Notes under the pieces: model-generated
Database searches by the model: none
Seen by the model: the letters and a program-made list of their open reading frames with translations, nothing else
Told to the model about the DNA's origin: nothing
Part shown: piece after piece, positions 13,891 through 21,909 of the stretch
Position numbering within the stretch: position 1 is the stretch's first letter
Layout of the letters: the number at the start of each line of letters is the position of its first letter
Program-made: the position numbers and the translations under genes
NCBI GenBank assembly: GCA_964617765.1
Contig: CAZTZY010000034.1
Span: 1 to 27,596 of the forward strand
DNA: 27,596 nucleotides
From: CAZTZY01 sp964617765
GTDB taxonomy: Bacteria; Pseudomonadota; Gammaproteobacteria; Pseudomonadales; DT-91
Reading direction: 5' to 3'

Positions 13891-16275
13891 TTAGTTGTCA
13901 CCTAGTGAGTCGCGAGGCCTCTTGATGGAGGTGATGTAACGTTTTAATAATGTTTCTACCGAATTTTTTGTAATGGGTTTCAATAATAATTCATCCATCC
14001 CTGAATCATAACAGTGTTGTAATTCCTGATGCCAAGTATGTGCGGTAAGGGCAACAATCGGGGTGCGAAATAAATGGTGTTCTTTTTCAAAATTACGAAT
14101 AATCTCAGAGGCCTTGAATCCATCCATTGCCGGCATTTCACAATCCATTAATACAAGATCAATATGTTCATGGGCTTGTTTGAAATAGCCTACAGCCTCA
14201 ACGCCATTATTGACGATGACAAAGTTCATGCCTAACGTTCTCAGCATGCTTTTTATCACAGCCTTGTTAACCTGGTTATCTTCGGCAACCATGATATTCA
14301 TTATGGGTAATTTAATGTCTTTGTCAGCATCGTCTGATGTTGGTATAGGTTCAATATCTTCTGGTAGATGTAATGAAAACCAGAATCTTGAGCCTTCTCC
14401 AAGTTCAGAGGATACACCGATTTCTCCTTGCATCAGGTTAATCAGTTCGCGGCTGATTGCGAGCCCCAACCCGGTACTGCTTTCCCTGCCGAGATTGTTG
14501 TTTGCAGCCTGTTCAAAAGGTTTAAACAGTCGCTCCTGGTCGGGTTTTGAAATTCCCTCGCCGGTATCTGTGACTTCAAACAATGTGGCTCGATCAAATT
14601 GTGATATACGTACAATGACCGAGCCTCTATTGGTGTATTTAACAGCGTTGCTAATCAGGTTGATTAATAATTGATGAATGCGATGCGGGTCGCCGCTAAC
14701 GAAAGGCGGGATATCATCTTCCACATGATATTCAAGCGTTAATTCCTTTTCTTGGCATTGCAGTTCGAAAATGCTGCAGACATTTTTCAGGGTATCCCTG
14801 ATAGAGAAACTTTCGTTGCGTAATTGCAGTTTTCCGGCTTCTATTTTTGAATAATCCAGAATGTCATTGATCACTTGTTGTAATGCTTCAGCGCTGGAGT
14901 GAATGATTGAAATATAATGTTTATCAGTTTCGTTATTGATGCGTTTTATCAATAAATCTGACATGCCGACTATGCCGTTCATGGGTGTGCGGATTTCATG
15001 GCTCATTCTTGCTAAAAACTTGCTTTGCGCATCAATTTTTGCCTTGGCGAGAGTATCGTTGAGAATTAATGAGTTAATGCGACTGGCAAGAGCCATGGAT
15101 AATAACACTACCTCCATGGCATGGCATATTTGCACAAACATGAATGTAGGTATGTGAAACAAGGGAATAAACATTTCATGTATGAATGTCACTATGCTGG
15201 CGAAGATTAACACTGTCCAAACTACAAAATAGGTTTTTGAGGATAGATCCTTGGTTTTATAGGCTGAAATAATGCCCGCAATCCAGCTTAAAAGATAAAT
15301 GGGCAAGGCAGTGGCAACCAACATTCTTACCAGGCGAAATACAGGATCAAAGGGGAGGATGATGATAAGCAGCAGCTCAATAATGACCAGAATACATAAA
15401 TAATGAATTATTTTTGCCAATCGTGGAGAGGCTTTTTTTAATGCTAAAAATGAGATGCTGAACCAACCGGCAAATGACAGCATGATGCCGAGTCCAATAA
15501 AGCCGATGCGCTGGTTGAGTGAAGGCATATTGGGCCATAACCACTGGAATCCATAACCTGAAATCGCCAGAAAGGTGAGCAATGCGCCGCTTACAAAGAG
15601 TGAGTAGTAAAGGTATTCATATTGTTTGGTCATCAAGAAAATGGAGATGTTGTATAAAACCATGACAAAAATAACACCGAAGTAAAACACTTCCCATAAA
15701 TCGACAAAATGTGGATGTTTAAAGAAAGCATCTTCTGACCAGATTTTTGTCCGATAGATCAAATCATGCGGGGCATGTTCACTATGGATGAAGACATCGG
15801 ATTTTTCGCCTGCGCCCAAGGTTAATGGAAAAACAAAATAACGATGTTGTATTGGCCTATCTGAAAATGCCTTTCGTGCTCCTGCATCATAGAGAGGTTT
15901 CAAAATGTTATTCTGGTTTTGCCATATCTGGATTTGAGGAATTTGAGGGTTATTCTGGATAAGAAGGAATTTGACTGTTTTATTGCTGCTATTGTGTAGT
16001 TGTAGTTTGAGCCAGGAATCTTCACTGCCAAAATTATCAATATCCAGTTTTTCGGCATCTTGCCAATCACTAATGGTTAATAAATCGTGAGGTTTAAATG
16101 TTTTTCTATCAGTCTGTTTGTAGGCCAAATGGCTTTCGATGGAGAGATTCTGCTGATTGTTCAGGTCAGCAACATCCAAGGCATTGGCGGCCTGTAGTTC
16201 TGAGCAAAAAAGCAGGAACAATAACCAGGCTGACAGATTTTTACAGAGAAAAAGCAGTGCCTGCAAAATGCGCAT
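13891..16275 (-). CDS. Hybrid sensor histidine kinase with 7TMR-DISM sensor and receiver domain
   Basis: Membrane sensor kinase of 794 residues from the chosen start. A signal peptide (1-30) is followed by a 7TMR-DISMED2-type extracellular beta domain (about 50-180). Seven transmembrane helices (7TMR-DISM, about 193-400) come next. HisKA has phospho-acceptor His426 (MSHEIRTPMNG). HATPase_c has the N-box Asn543, DTGEGIS (570-576) and STGLGL (601-606). A C-terminal receiver has acceptor Asp711 (LVLMDCEMP) and Lys766. All catalytic residues are present, so phosphotransfer His to Asp is expected. There is no Hpt domain and no partner regulator nearby, so the output is unknown. DISMED2 sensors are thought to bind carbohydrates or other small ligands. 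The ATG at 16275 gives a clean signal peptide; TTG at 16329 and ATG at 16317 are also open. None has a good ribosome binding site. Confidence 0.9.
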   Translation of the reverse strand: MRILQALLFLCKNLSAWLLFLLFCSELQAANALDVADLNNQQNLSIESHLAYKQTDRKTFKPHDLLTISDWQDAEKLDIDNFGSEDSWLKLQLHNSSNKTVKFLLIQNNPQIPQIQIWQNQNNILKPLYDAGARKAFSDRPIQHRYFVFPLTLGAGEKSDVFIHSEHAPHDLIYRTKIWSEDAFFKHPHFVDLWEVFYFGVIFVMVLYNISIFLMTKQYEYLYYSLFVSGALLTFLAISGYGFQWLWPNMPSLNQRIGFIGLGIMLSFAGWFSISFLALKKASPRLAKIIHYLCILVIIELLLIIILPFDPVFRLVRMLVATALPIYLLSWIAGIISAYKTKDLSSKTYFVVWTVLIFASIVTFIHEMFIPLFHIPTFMFVQICHAMEVVLLSMALASRINSLILNDTLAKAKIDAQSKFLARMSHEIRTPMNGIVGMSDLLIKRINNETDKHYISIIHSSAEALQQVINDILDYSKIEAGKLQLRNESFSIRDTLKNVCSIFELQCQEKELTLEYHVEDDIPPFVSGDPHRIHQLLINLISNAVKYTNRGSVIVRISQFDRATLFEVTDTGEGISKPDQERLFKPFEQAANNNLGRESSTGLGLAISRELINLMQGEIGVSSELGEGSRFWFSLHLPEDIEPIPTSDDADKDIKLPIMNIMVAEDNQVNKAVIKSMLRTLGMNFVIVNNGVEAVGYFKQAHEHIDLVLMDCEMPAMDGFKASEIIRNFEKEHHLFRTPIVALTAHTWHQELQHCYDSGMDELLLKPITKNSVETLLKRYITSIKRPRDSLGDN

Positions 16276-16502
16276 GCTAGGAAAATATAAATGATGTCCG
16301 GCGGCAAGTAAGGGCATGACATTGATCAATGGTTAAAGGTTATAACAAACACGGTACTTGAATGGCATATTGTCTTGCAATGATATGTAGTTAAGTATGG
16401 TTTAGTTATGCTGAAAATGCACTAGTCAGTGGGTTTTCCCTATTGAGTTACCTAAATACAACGTATTGCTGTTTCTGGAAATAGTGTTAACAGGAGCATT
16501 GG

Positions 16503-16532
16503 ATGGTAATAAAATTATTATTGGCGTTGTAG
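16503..16532 (+). pseudogene. Possible remnant of a small lipoprotein gene
   Basis: A strong AGGAG site (16492-16496) stands before ATG at 16503, and the frame reads MVIKLLLAL and then TAG. Reading through the stop gives Ala-Cys-Ser-Leu, so the peptide would be a typical lipoprotein signal with its lipobox interrupted by the stop. No clear gene body follows; the frame runs into the terminator at 16571-16600. It is either a dead gene fragment or chance. The rest of the gap 16276-16620 shows nothing I can name. Confidence 0.25.
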
Positions 16533-16570
16533 GCTTGTTCACTGGTCTGGATAAGAAGAATGGGGTTGTC

Positions 16571-16600
16571 AAAAGGCCAAAGTTTCAAGGTTTTGGCCTT
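16571..16600 (-). terminator. Intrinsic terminator of the DUF2505 gene
   Basis: On the minus strand AAGGCCAAA pairs with TTTGGCCTT around a 10-base loop and runs into TTTT. It lies 20 bp after the stop of the minus-strand gene at 16621-17100. Confidence 0.7.
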
Positions 16601-16620
16601 CCGGTATTTATCGTGGAGTA

Positions 16621-17100
16621 TTAGCCAGCGAGTTGTGCTGCCATATATTTCAATTCTTTCATGGTGCCTTCTTCACAATTACCTTGAATGAATTTCTCAA
16701 CCTTGCCGCCAATGAGCGGGATTTTTGCGGTTGGTTTGTATTTGATGCTGTATACACAGCCTTTACCCTGCGGTTTTAACGTCATTTCGACTTTAACATT
16801 GACAGGTTGCCCTTCTACCAGAAACTCACCCTTGCCGACATAGTTGTTTCCTACCAAACGCCATTCGTCAGTCATGGTGATGACTTGTTGCGGGTTGAAT
16901 AATTTGGCCAGAAACGCTGGTAAATCCTGTTTCACTTCGCGGCGCATTTTGACCGTGATTTTGCCACTGTCATCTTCTTCCACTTCGGCATCGGCGCTGA
17001 TTTCACCCAATGCCATTGATCGCTCCACTAAAAAATCGGGGTCACAAAAAAGATCAAAAATTTCGTCCACTGAATGATTGAAAGTAAATTCTAGGCTCAT
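16621..17100 (-). CDS. DUF2505 family protein (SRPBCC-like fold)
   Basis: 159-residue soluble protein. The overall pattern EFTFNHSVDEIFDLFCDPDF at the start, then LGEISADAEVEEDD, VITMTDEWRL and a C-terminal helix with IPLIGGKVEKFI, matches DUF2505, a family with the START/polyketide-cyclase-like (SRPBCC) fold that usually binds a hydrophobic ligand. There is no signal peptide or membrane segment. The function is unknown. The start is supported by AAGAGGTAACC before the ATG. A terminator follows, and the gap to the neighbouring tesA gene is 57 bp, so it could be in the tesA transcript. Confidence 0.82.
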   Translation of the reverse strand: MSLEFTFNHSVDEIFDLFCDPDFLVERSMALGEISADAEVEEDDSGKITVKMRREVKQDLPAFLAKLFNPQQVITMTDEWRLVGNNYVGKGEFLVEGQPVNVKVEMTLKPQGKGCVYSIKYKPTAKIPLIGGKVEKFIQGNCEEGTMKELKYMAAQLAG

Positions 17101-17157
17101 GGTTACCTCTTGGTTGTTATGGGTTTTTTAAAGTTCGTGTAGTTGTAGATTGACAGT

Positions 17158-17790
17158 TTATCTTGGCTTCTGCAATAAGGGTTTCAGGCTTTTCCATACA
17201 GTTTCCAGTAAAATGGGTTGGGCTTCAGCCGCAGGGTGCAGGCCATCTTTCTGGAATAATTCCGGGCGGCCAGACAGGTTGCCCAATAAAAAATCGGTCA
17301 GATAAATATTGTATTCTTGTTGGAGTTCGGGAAAGCTTTGCTGGAATTCAGAGGTGTAGCGTTTGCCGTAATTCGGCGGTATTTTCATGCTTACCAGTAA
17401 TACCCTGGCTTCATTTTTAAGGCTGTACTCAATCATCTTGCCCAGGTTTTTGCGCATGGTATTTAATGGCTGGCCTTGCAATCCATCATTCGCACCCAAT
17501 TCAAGAATGACAATAGATGGCTTATATTTACTGAAGGTTTTCGCGAAACGACTGAGGCCGCCAGCGGTGGTTTCACCACTGATACTGCTGTTAATAACAG
17601 TGTATTGCCCGGGTTGTTCAGCCTGAAGGCGTTGTTTTAGTAATGTCGGCCAATCTTCTTCTGCTTGTAGCCCATAACCTGCACTTAAACTATCGCCGAA
17701 AACCAGGATGTTGGCGGCGTAGAGCGGACTGCAAAAAGTAGCTGTAAAAATTCCAAAGGCAGTAATCAATACAAATGACAATTTTTTCAT
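17158..17790 (-). CDS. tesA: Periplasmic SGNH/GDSL esterase-thioesterase (TesA)
   Basis: Periplasmic multifunctional acyl-CoA thioesterase, lysophospholipase and arylesterase of the SGNH hydrolase family. From the chosen start it has 210 residues: a signal peptide at 1-25 (MKKLSFVLITAFGIF to LYAA), then block I with nucleophile Ser34 (FGDSLSAGYG), block II Gly (SSISGETT), block III Asn101 (LGANDG), and block V Asp182 and His185 (KDGLHP). The length is close to E. coli TesA. The frame is open upstream to 17868, but the Met at 17790 gives the proper signal peptide; no start here has a strong ribosome binding site. It is divergent from ybbA, the same gene order as E. coli tesA-ybbA-ybbP, which supports orthology. 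Confidence 0.92.
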   Translation of the reverse strand: MKKLSFVLITAFGIFTATFCSPLYAANILVFGDSLSAGYGLQAEEDWPTLLKQRLQAEQPGQYTVINSSISGETTAGGLSRFAKTFSKYKPSIVILELGANDGLQGQPLNTMRKNLGKMIEYSLKNEARVLLVSMKIPPNYGKRYTSEFQQSFPELQQEYNIYLTDFLLGNLSGRPELFQKDGLHPAAEAQPILLETVWKSLKPLLQKPR

Positions 17791-17866
17791 AGAGGGATAT
17801 TTCAAGGCAATTTTGTGTAAAGTTGAGCGTACAATCATATTCATTAGTATCACAAGGTAGAAATGC

Positions 17867-18580
17867 ATGATTCAGGTAGAAAATGTTACCCATAGTGTGG
17901 TCTATGGGGATGAAATCATCAATATCCTCAAGGATGTTACTTTTAGCATTATTGCAGGTGAGACAGTGGCAATTACCGGGAGTTCCGGTTCCGGTAAAAC
18001 CACCTTGCTGGGTTTGATGGCGGGACTGGATGTGCCCTCTCAAGGCAGTATTACCGTGGATGGCCAAAATATCAGTGCATTGTCAGAAGATGAGCGTGCC
18101 TTGTTTCGTGGCAAGAATGTGGGTTTTGTATTCCAGTCATTTCATCTGTTGCCGAGCCTGACGGCATTGGAGAATGTAGCCCTGCCGTTAGACCTGATGG
18201 GTGATAAGGAGGCCACGACTAAAGCTTCGGCCTATTTACAGCAAGTTGGCCTGGGGCATCGCATGGGGCATTTTCCGGCACAGCTTTCCGGTGGGGAGCA
18301 ACAGCGTGTAGCTATCGCCAGGGCATTTGCCAGCCAGCCCAAATACCTGTTTGCAGATGAACCCACTGGCAATCTGGATGCCAAAACCGGTTCTACCATT
18401 ATTGACCTATTGTTTGATCTCAATAAAAAATATAACACCACCTTGATACTGGTAACGCATGAGCAACGCCTTGCCGGGCATTGCCAGCGCCAGCTGGTTA
18501 TAGAAGAAGGCCGGTTATCAGAAAAGAGTGCCGGTGAAAAAGTGCCCGGCGAAAAAGTGCCCGGTGAGGAAAGCCGATGA
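17867..18580 (+). CDS. ybbA: ABC transporter ATP-binding protein YbbA
   Basis: 237-residue ATPase of the MacB/LolD-like group that partners a large FtsX-type permease. Walker A GSSGSGKT is at 38-45, the Q-loop is in FVFQSFHLLPS, the signature LSGGEQQR is at 141-148, Walker B is LFADEP with Glu166, and the H-switch is VTHEQR. All motifs are intact. The last 18 residues hold three 5-residue repeats (SAGEK, VPGEK, VPGEE) absent from the E. coli protein as I remember it. The stop overlaps the ybbP start (ATGA), so the two are translationally coupled. AAGG lies about 11 bases upstream of the start. It is divergent from tesA. YbbAP is thought to act on envelope lipids or hydrophobic compounds; the exact substrate is not established from this sequence. 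Confidence 0.92.
   Translation: MIQVENVTHSVVYGDEIINILKDVTFSIIAGETVAITGSSGSGKTTLLGLMAGLDVPSQGSITVDGQNISALSEDERALFRGKNVGFVFQSFHLLPSLTALENVALPLDLMGDKEATTKASAYLQQVGLGHRMGHFPAQLSGGEQQRVAIARAFASQPKYLFADEPTGNLDAKTGSTIIDLLFDLNKKYNTTLILVTHEQRLAGHCQRQLVIEEGRLSEKSAGEKVPGEKVPGEESR
18527..18571 (+). repeat. Three in-frame 15-bp tandem repeats in the ybbA 3' end
   Basis: Units at 18527-18541, 18542-18556 and 18557-18571. The second is GTGCCCGGCGAAAAA and the others differ by a few bases. They encode SAGEK, VPGEK and VPGEE and lie just before the ATGA overlap with ybbP. Confidence 0.85.
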
Positions 18581-21054
18581 ATCTCGCCTGGAAGTTGCTG
18601 AAAACTGACTGGCGTTCCGGTGAGCTGCCCTTACTGTTTTCGGCCTTGTTTTTGGCCATAGTGGTTGTGACGGGATTAACCCTGTTTGCCGAGCGCCTGC
18701 AAGTGATGCTGGCAGGAGAAAGCAGCCAGTTTCTTGCCGCAGACCGGGTATTAAGTGCGCCAAGGCCAGTAAAGAAAGAATGGCTGGCAGAGGCACAGAA
18801 ACTGGGTTTGCAGCAAGCCAGGCATCTATCGTTCCAGTCGATGTTATATGTGGATGACCAGCCGCAACTGGTTAGTGTAAAAGCAGCAGATGATGTTTAT
18901 CCGTTAAGGGGTGAACTGAAATACCGTAAAACGCACCTTGGCGATATCGTCAATACGCTTGATGGGCCGAAGCCCGGAGAATTATGGGTAGAAGCCCGCT
19001 TGTTCTCTTTATTGCCCTTGCAGATGGGTGATGAAGTTTATATCGGCGATGCACGGCTTAAAATTACCGCTGAGCTGGTATCCGAACCTGATCGAGGTGC
19101 CGGCTTTATGACCATGGGGCCGCGTGTTCTCATGCACTGGGATGATATAGAAAAAACAGCGGTTGTGTCTGAAGGCAGTCGTCTGGGTTACAGCTATCTA
19201 TTTGCCGGATCACCAGGCCAGATCAGTGCCTACCAGGAATGGTTGCTGCCACAACTCAGCGAAAGTGAAAAATGGTTAGACCTCGAAAATACCCAGCCCA
19301 CCATTGCTATCGCTTTGGCGCGCGCCAAAAACTTTTTCCTGCTGGCCAGCAGTATTATTGTCATCCTGGCCAGTATTGCCATCGCCATGGCCAGTTCCCG
19401 TTTTAGCCAGCGCCATATCAAACAGGTGGCTGTGCTGAAAACTCTCGGGGCAACGGCTGGTTTAGTGCAAGGTCTGTACCTGCGCATGTTACTGATTATC
19501 CTTTTAGTCACAGTAATTTTGGCCTGGTTGTTTGCCTATGGCATGCAGGAACTGGTGGTGCAGCAGGTAGCCAATAACCTGAAGGTCACCATCCCGGATA
19601 TCAGTCTTTGGCCTTTTGCACTGGGATTTTTTGTCGCGGCACTGTGCCTGCTGGTATTTGCCTTGCCACCCTTGTTGCAGTTAAAAAATATTCCGGCGAT
19701 CAGGATATTTCATTTGCAGGGTGACAGTGTTAGCGGGTTTTCGCGCAGTAGCCTTGCTATTGCGGTAGTCGGATTATTGGCAGTATTGATTCTTTATACG
19801 CAACAATGGTTGTTGGGCTCATTATTGTTATTGAGTGTAGTGGTTGTGTGTTTATTGGTGGCTTTGCCTGCTGCATGGTTTTTTTCACGTTTGGGCAAGG
19901 TGACCATGCAGGCTTCTGGCTGGCAAACACTGGCTTTGTCCAATATCAAGCGTCGCCTGAAAACCAATGCGATTCAGACGGCAATATTTGCGGTCAGCCT
20001 GATGTTGTTACTGCTGATAGGCGGAATAAAAAATACATTGTTTATACAATGGCAGCAGCAATTGCCACCACAAACACCGAACTATTTTCTGGTGAATATC
20101 CAGGAAGATGAATTGCAATCTGTAAAAAACTGGTTAGAAGAAAAACAGGTGAAAACTGAAAACCTGTATCCTATGGTGCGTGGCCGATTGGTGGAAATCA
20201 ATAGCCAGCCAGTGCGTGAATTTGTCAGTAAAGAAGAACTGAGTCGTGCGGGTGCTGATAGGGAATTAAACTTGTCATGGGCCGAGACCTTGCCGCCTGA
20301 TAATACGCTGGTGGAGGGCGAATGGTGGAATAAAACCAATCGCCAAAATGGTGTTTCAGTAGAGAAAAAGCTGGCAGAGCGCCTGAAAATCAAACTCGGC
20401 GATACCTTGACCTTTATGCTCGCAGCGGAAACTTTCAGCGCTAAAGTCAGCAGTATCCGCGAAGTGGAATGGGACAGGATGCGCCCCAATTTTTATATGT
20501 TATTCACAGAACCGCAATTAAAGACCTACCCCAAAACGTTTATGACCAGTTTTTGGTTGCCCGATGAAAAGCAAAAAATGGTCACACAATTATTGCAGCA
20601 ATTTCCAACGGCAGTCGTTATTGAGATTGACAGCCTGATAAAACAGATCCGCATGATTATCGACCATGTATCACTGGCGTTAGAAATTATCCTGGTATTT
20701 GTGATAATTGCCAGCTTATTGGTGATGATAGCCACAGTGCAAAACAGCCTTGCCGAACGCTTGCGTGAAAATACAGTTATTCGTGCATTAGGGGGCACGC
20801 GTCGCCTGATTGCCGGCAGCCTGTTCGCGGAGTTTGCAATCATCGGTTTGATTGCCGGGGTATTGGCTACCCTTGGTGCTGAAGTGGTGATGTTGATCTT
20901 GCAGCGCAAGGTATTTGATATGGCTTTGCAGTTGCATCCTGGATTATGGTGGGTTGCGCCAGTGGCCGGTGTGCTGATAGTCGGCTTGGCCGGATTTATC
21001 AGTGCCAGAAAAGTGCTGCAAGTGGCACCCATGCAATTATTGCGAGAAATGTAA
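18577..21054 (+). CDS. ybbP: FtsX-type ABC permease YbbP
   Basis: 825-residue inner-membrane permease with two FtsX-like units. The first transmembrane helix is at about 16-38 (LLFSALFLAIVVVTGLTLF), followed by a large periplasmic domain. A helix block spans about 250-430 (FFLLASSIIVILASIAIAMASS, with the RHIKQVAVLKTLGAT coupling motif). A second periplasmic domain at about 490-690 follows. The last three helices from about 700 carry RENTVIRALGGTRR and the end APMQLLREM. E. coli YbbP is about 804 residues, so the length fits. The start codon overlaps the ybbA stop. It probably forms a complex with YbbA moving a hydrophobic substrate out of the inner membrane; this is family knowledge, not seen directly. 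Confidence 0.92.
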   Translation: MNLAWKLLKTDWRSGELPLLFSALFLAIVVVTGLTLFAERLQVMLAGESSQFLAADRVLSAPRPVKKEWLAEAQKLGLQQARHLSFQSMLYVDDQPQLVSVKAADDVYPLRGELKYRKTHLGDIVNTLDGPKPGELWVEARLFSLLPLQMGDEVYIGDARLKITAELVSEPDRGAGFMTMGPRVLMHWDDIEKTAVVSEGSRLGYSYLFAGSPGQISAYQEWLLPQLSESEKWLDLENTQPTIAIALARAKNFFLLASSIIVILASIAIAMASSRFSQRHIKQVAVLKTLGATAGLVQGLYLRMLLIILLVTVILAWLFAYGMQELVVQQVANNLKVTIPDISLWPFALGFFVAALCLLVFALPPLLQLKNIPAIRIFHLQGDSVSGFSRSSLAIAVVGLLAVLILYTQQWLLGSLLLLSVVVVCLLVALPAAWFFSRLGKVTMQASGWQTLALSNIKRRLKTNAIQTAIFAVSLMLLLLIGGIKNTLFIQWQQQLPPQTPNYFLVNIQEDELQSVKNWLEEKQVKTENLYPMVRGRLVEINSQPVREFVSKEELSRAGADRELNLSWAETLPPDNTLVEGEWWNKTNRQNGVSVEKKLAERLKIKLGDTLTFMLAAETFSAKVSSIREVEWDRMRPNFYMLFTEPQLKTYPKTFMTSFWLPDEKQKMVTQLLQQFPTAVVIEIDSLIKQIRMIIDHVSLALEIILVFVIIASLLVMIATVQNSLAERLRENTVIRALGGTRRLIAGSLFAEFAIIGLIAGVLATLGAEVVMLILQRKVFDMALQLHPGLWWVAPVAGVLIVGLAGFISARKVLQVAPMQLLREM

Positions 21055-21069
21055 ACGGTTTTGTGATTC

Positions 21070-21097
21070 GTAGAGACGTAGCATGCTACGTCTCTAC
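21070..21097. repeat. 28-bp perfect palindrome, copy A
   Basis: GTAGAGACGTAGCA is followed directly by its reverse complement, with no loop and no mismatch. It lies 15 bp after the ybbP stop and 10 bp before the ribosome binding site of the next gene. No T-tract follows. A sister copy is at 24047-24074. Confidence 0.9.
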
Positions 21098-21120
21098 AGT
21101 AATTAATAAGGTAGATGATT

Positions 21121-21906
21121 ATGGATTTACATTTAAAAGATAAAGTATTTTTGGTGGCAGGTGCCAGCAAGGGACTGGGTTTTGCTATTGCTTCGCGTTT
21201 GGCTGAAGAAGGTGCAAGGTTATCTATCTGTAGCAGCGATGCACAACGCATTCAATCAGCGGCAGATCAACTTAAAACCATTACCGATTGTATCGGTGTG
21301 CCATGCGATGCTAAAAATGCCGGTAATATTAATGCATGGGTACAGCAAAGCCTGGCGCATTTTGGCCGTATTGATGGTTTGGTTGTGAATGCCGGCGGGC
21401 CACCGCCCGGCCAGTTCGACCAGTTCGATGATGAAGCCTGGCTGAATGCCTTTAACCTCACACTGATGTCAGCAGTGCGCATGATACGTGCTGTGCTGCC
21501 AACCATGCGACATCAACAATCGGGCAGTATCCTTACGCTCACGTCGTCGTCGGTGAAAGAGCCCATCGACTTTCTGTTGTTATCCAATGTAATGCGTTCG
21601 GGGGTGACCAGTCTGGCCAAAAGCCTGTCAAAAACCGAAGCACGATATGGTATACGCGTGAATAACCTGGTGCCGGGATTGATTGCCACCGACAGGATGA
21701 AAAATCTGGATGCGGTACAAGCCAAAGCAAACCAGCGCAGTGTTGAAGAACAACATGCCATCACTGCATCAGGCATTCCACTGGGTCGATATGGCCAACC
21801 TGAAGAGTTCGCTAACGCAGCAGCATTCCTGCTTTCGGATGCGGCCAATTATATTACTGGCGCTACACTGGTGGCTGACGGTGGCACCATGAAAACGGTG
21901 TGGTAA
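21121..21906 (+). CDS. SDR-fold oxidoreductase-like protein lacking the catalytic Tyr and Lys
   Basis: 261-residue cytoplasmic Rossmann protein of the short-chain dehydrogenase family, closest in pattern to the beta-ketoacyl reductase-like SDR branch. The nucleotide motif GASKGLG is at 14-20, and VVNAGG (about 88-93) and Asn112 are present, as are Ser142-Ser144. The YxxxK motif is replaced: LLSNVMRSG aligns Ser155 with Tyr and Arg159 with Lys. The same loss is known in the CDD subgroup cd05344 (Pseudomonas and Aeropyrum proteins). It may bind NAD(P) without classical catalysis. The C-terminus (ITGATLVADGG) is typical. The ATG at 21121 is used because AAGG is 9 bases away; an ATG at 21115 is too close. 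The stop is 3 bp from the converging chrA stop. Confidence 0.85.
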   Translation: MDLHLKDKVFLVAGASKGLGFAIASRLAEEGARLSICSSDAQRIQSAADQLKTITDCIGVPCDAKNAGNINAWVQQSLAHFGRIDGLVVNAGGPPPGQFDQFDDEAWLNAFNLTLMSAVRMIRAVLPTMRHQQSGSILTLTSSSVKEPIDFLLLSNVMRSGVTSLAKSLSKTEARYGIRVNNLVPGLIATDRMKNLDAVQAKANQRSVEEQHAITASGIPLGRYGQPEEFANAAAFLLSDAANYITGATLVADGGTMKTVW

Positions 21907-21909
21907 ATA

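Noticed and set aside
17158..21054. A new system formed by the esterase and ABC pair
   Set aside because: It is the known tesA-ybbA-ybbP arrangement of E. coli.
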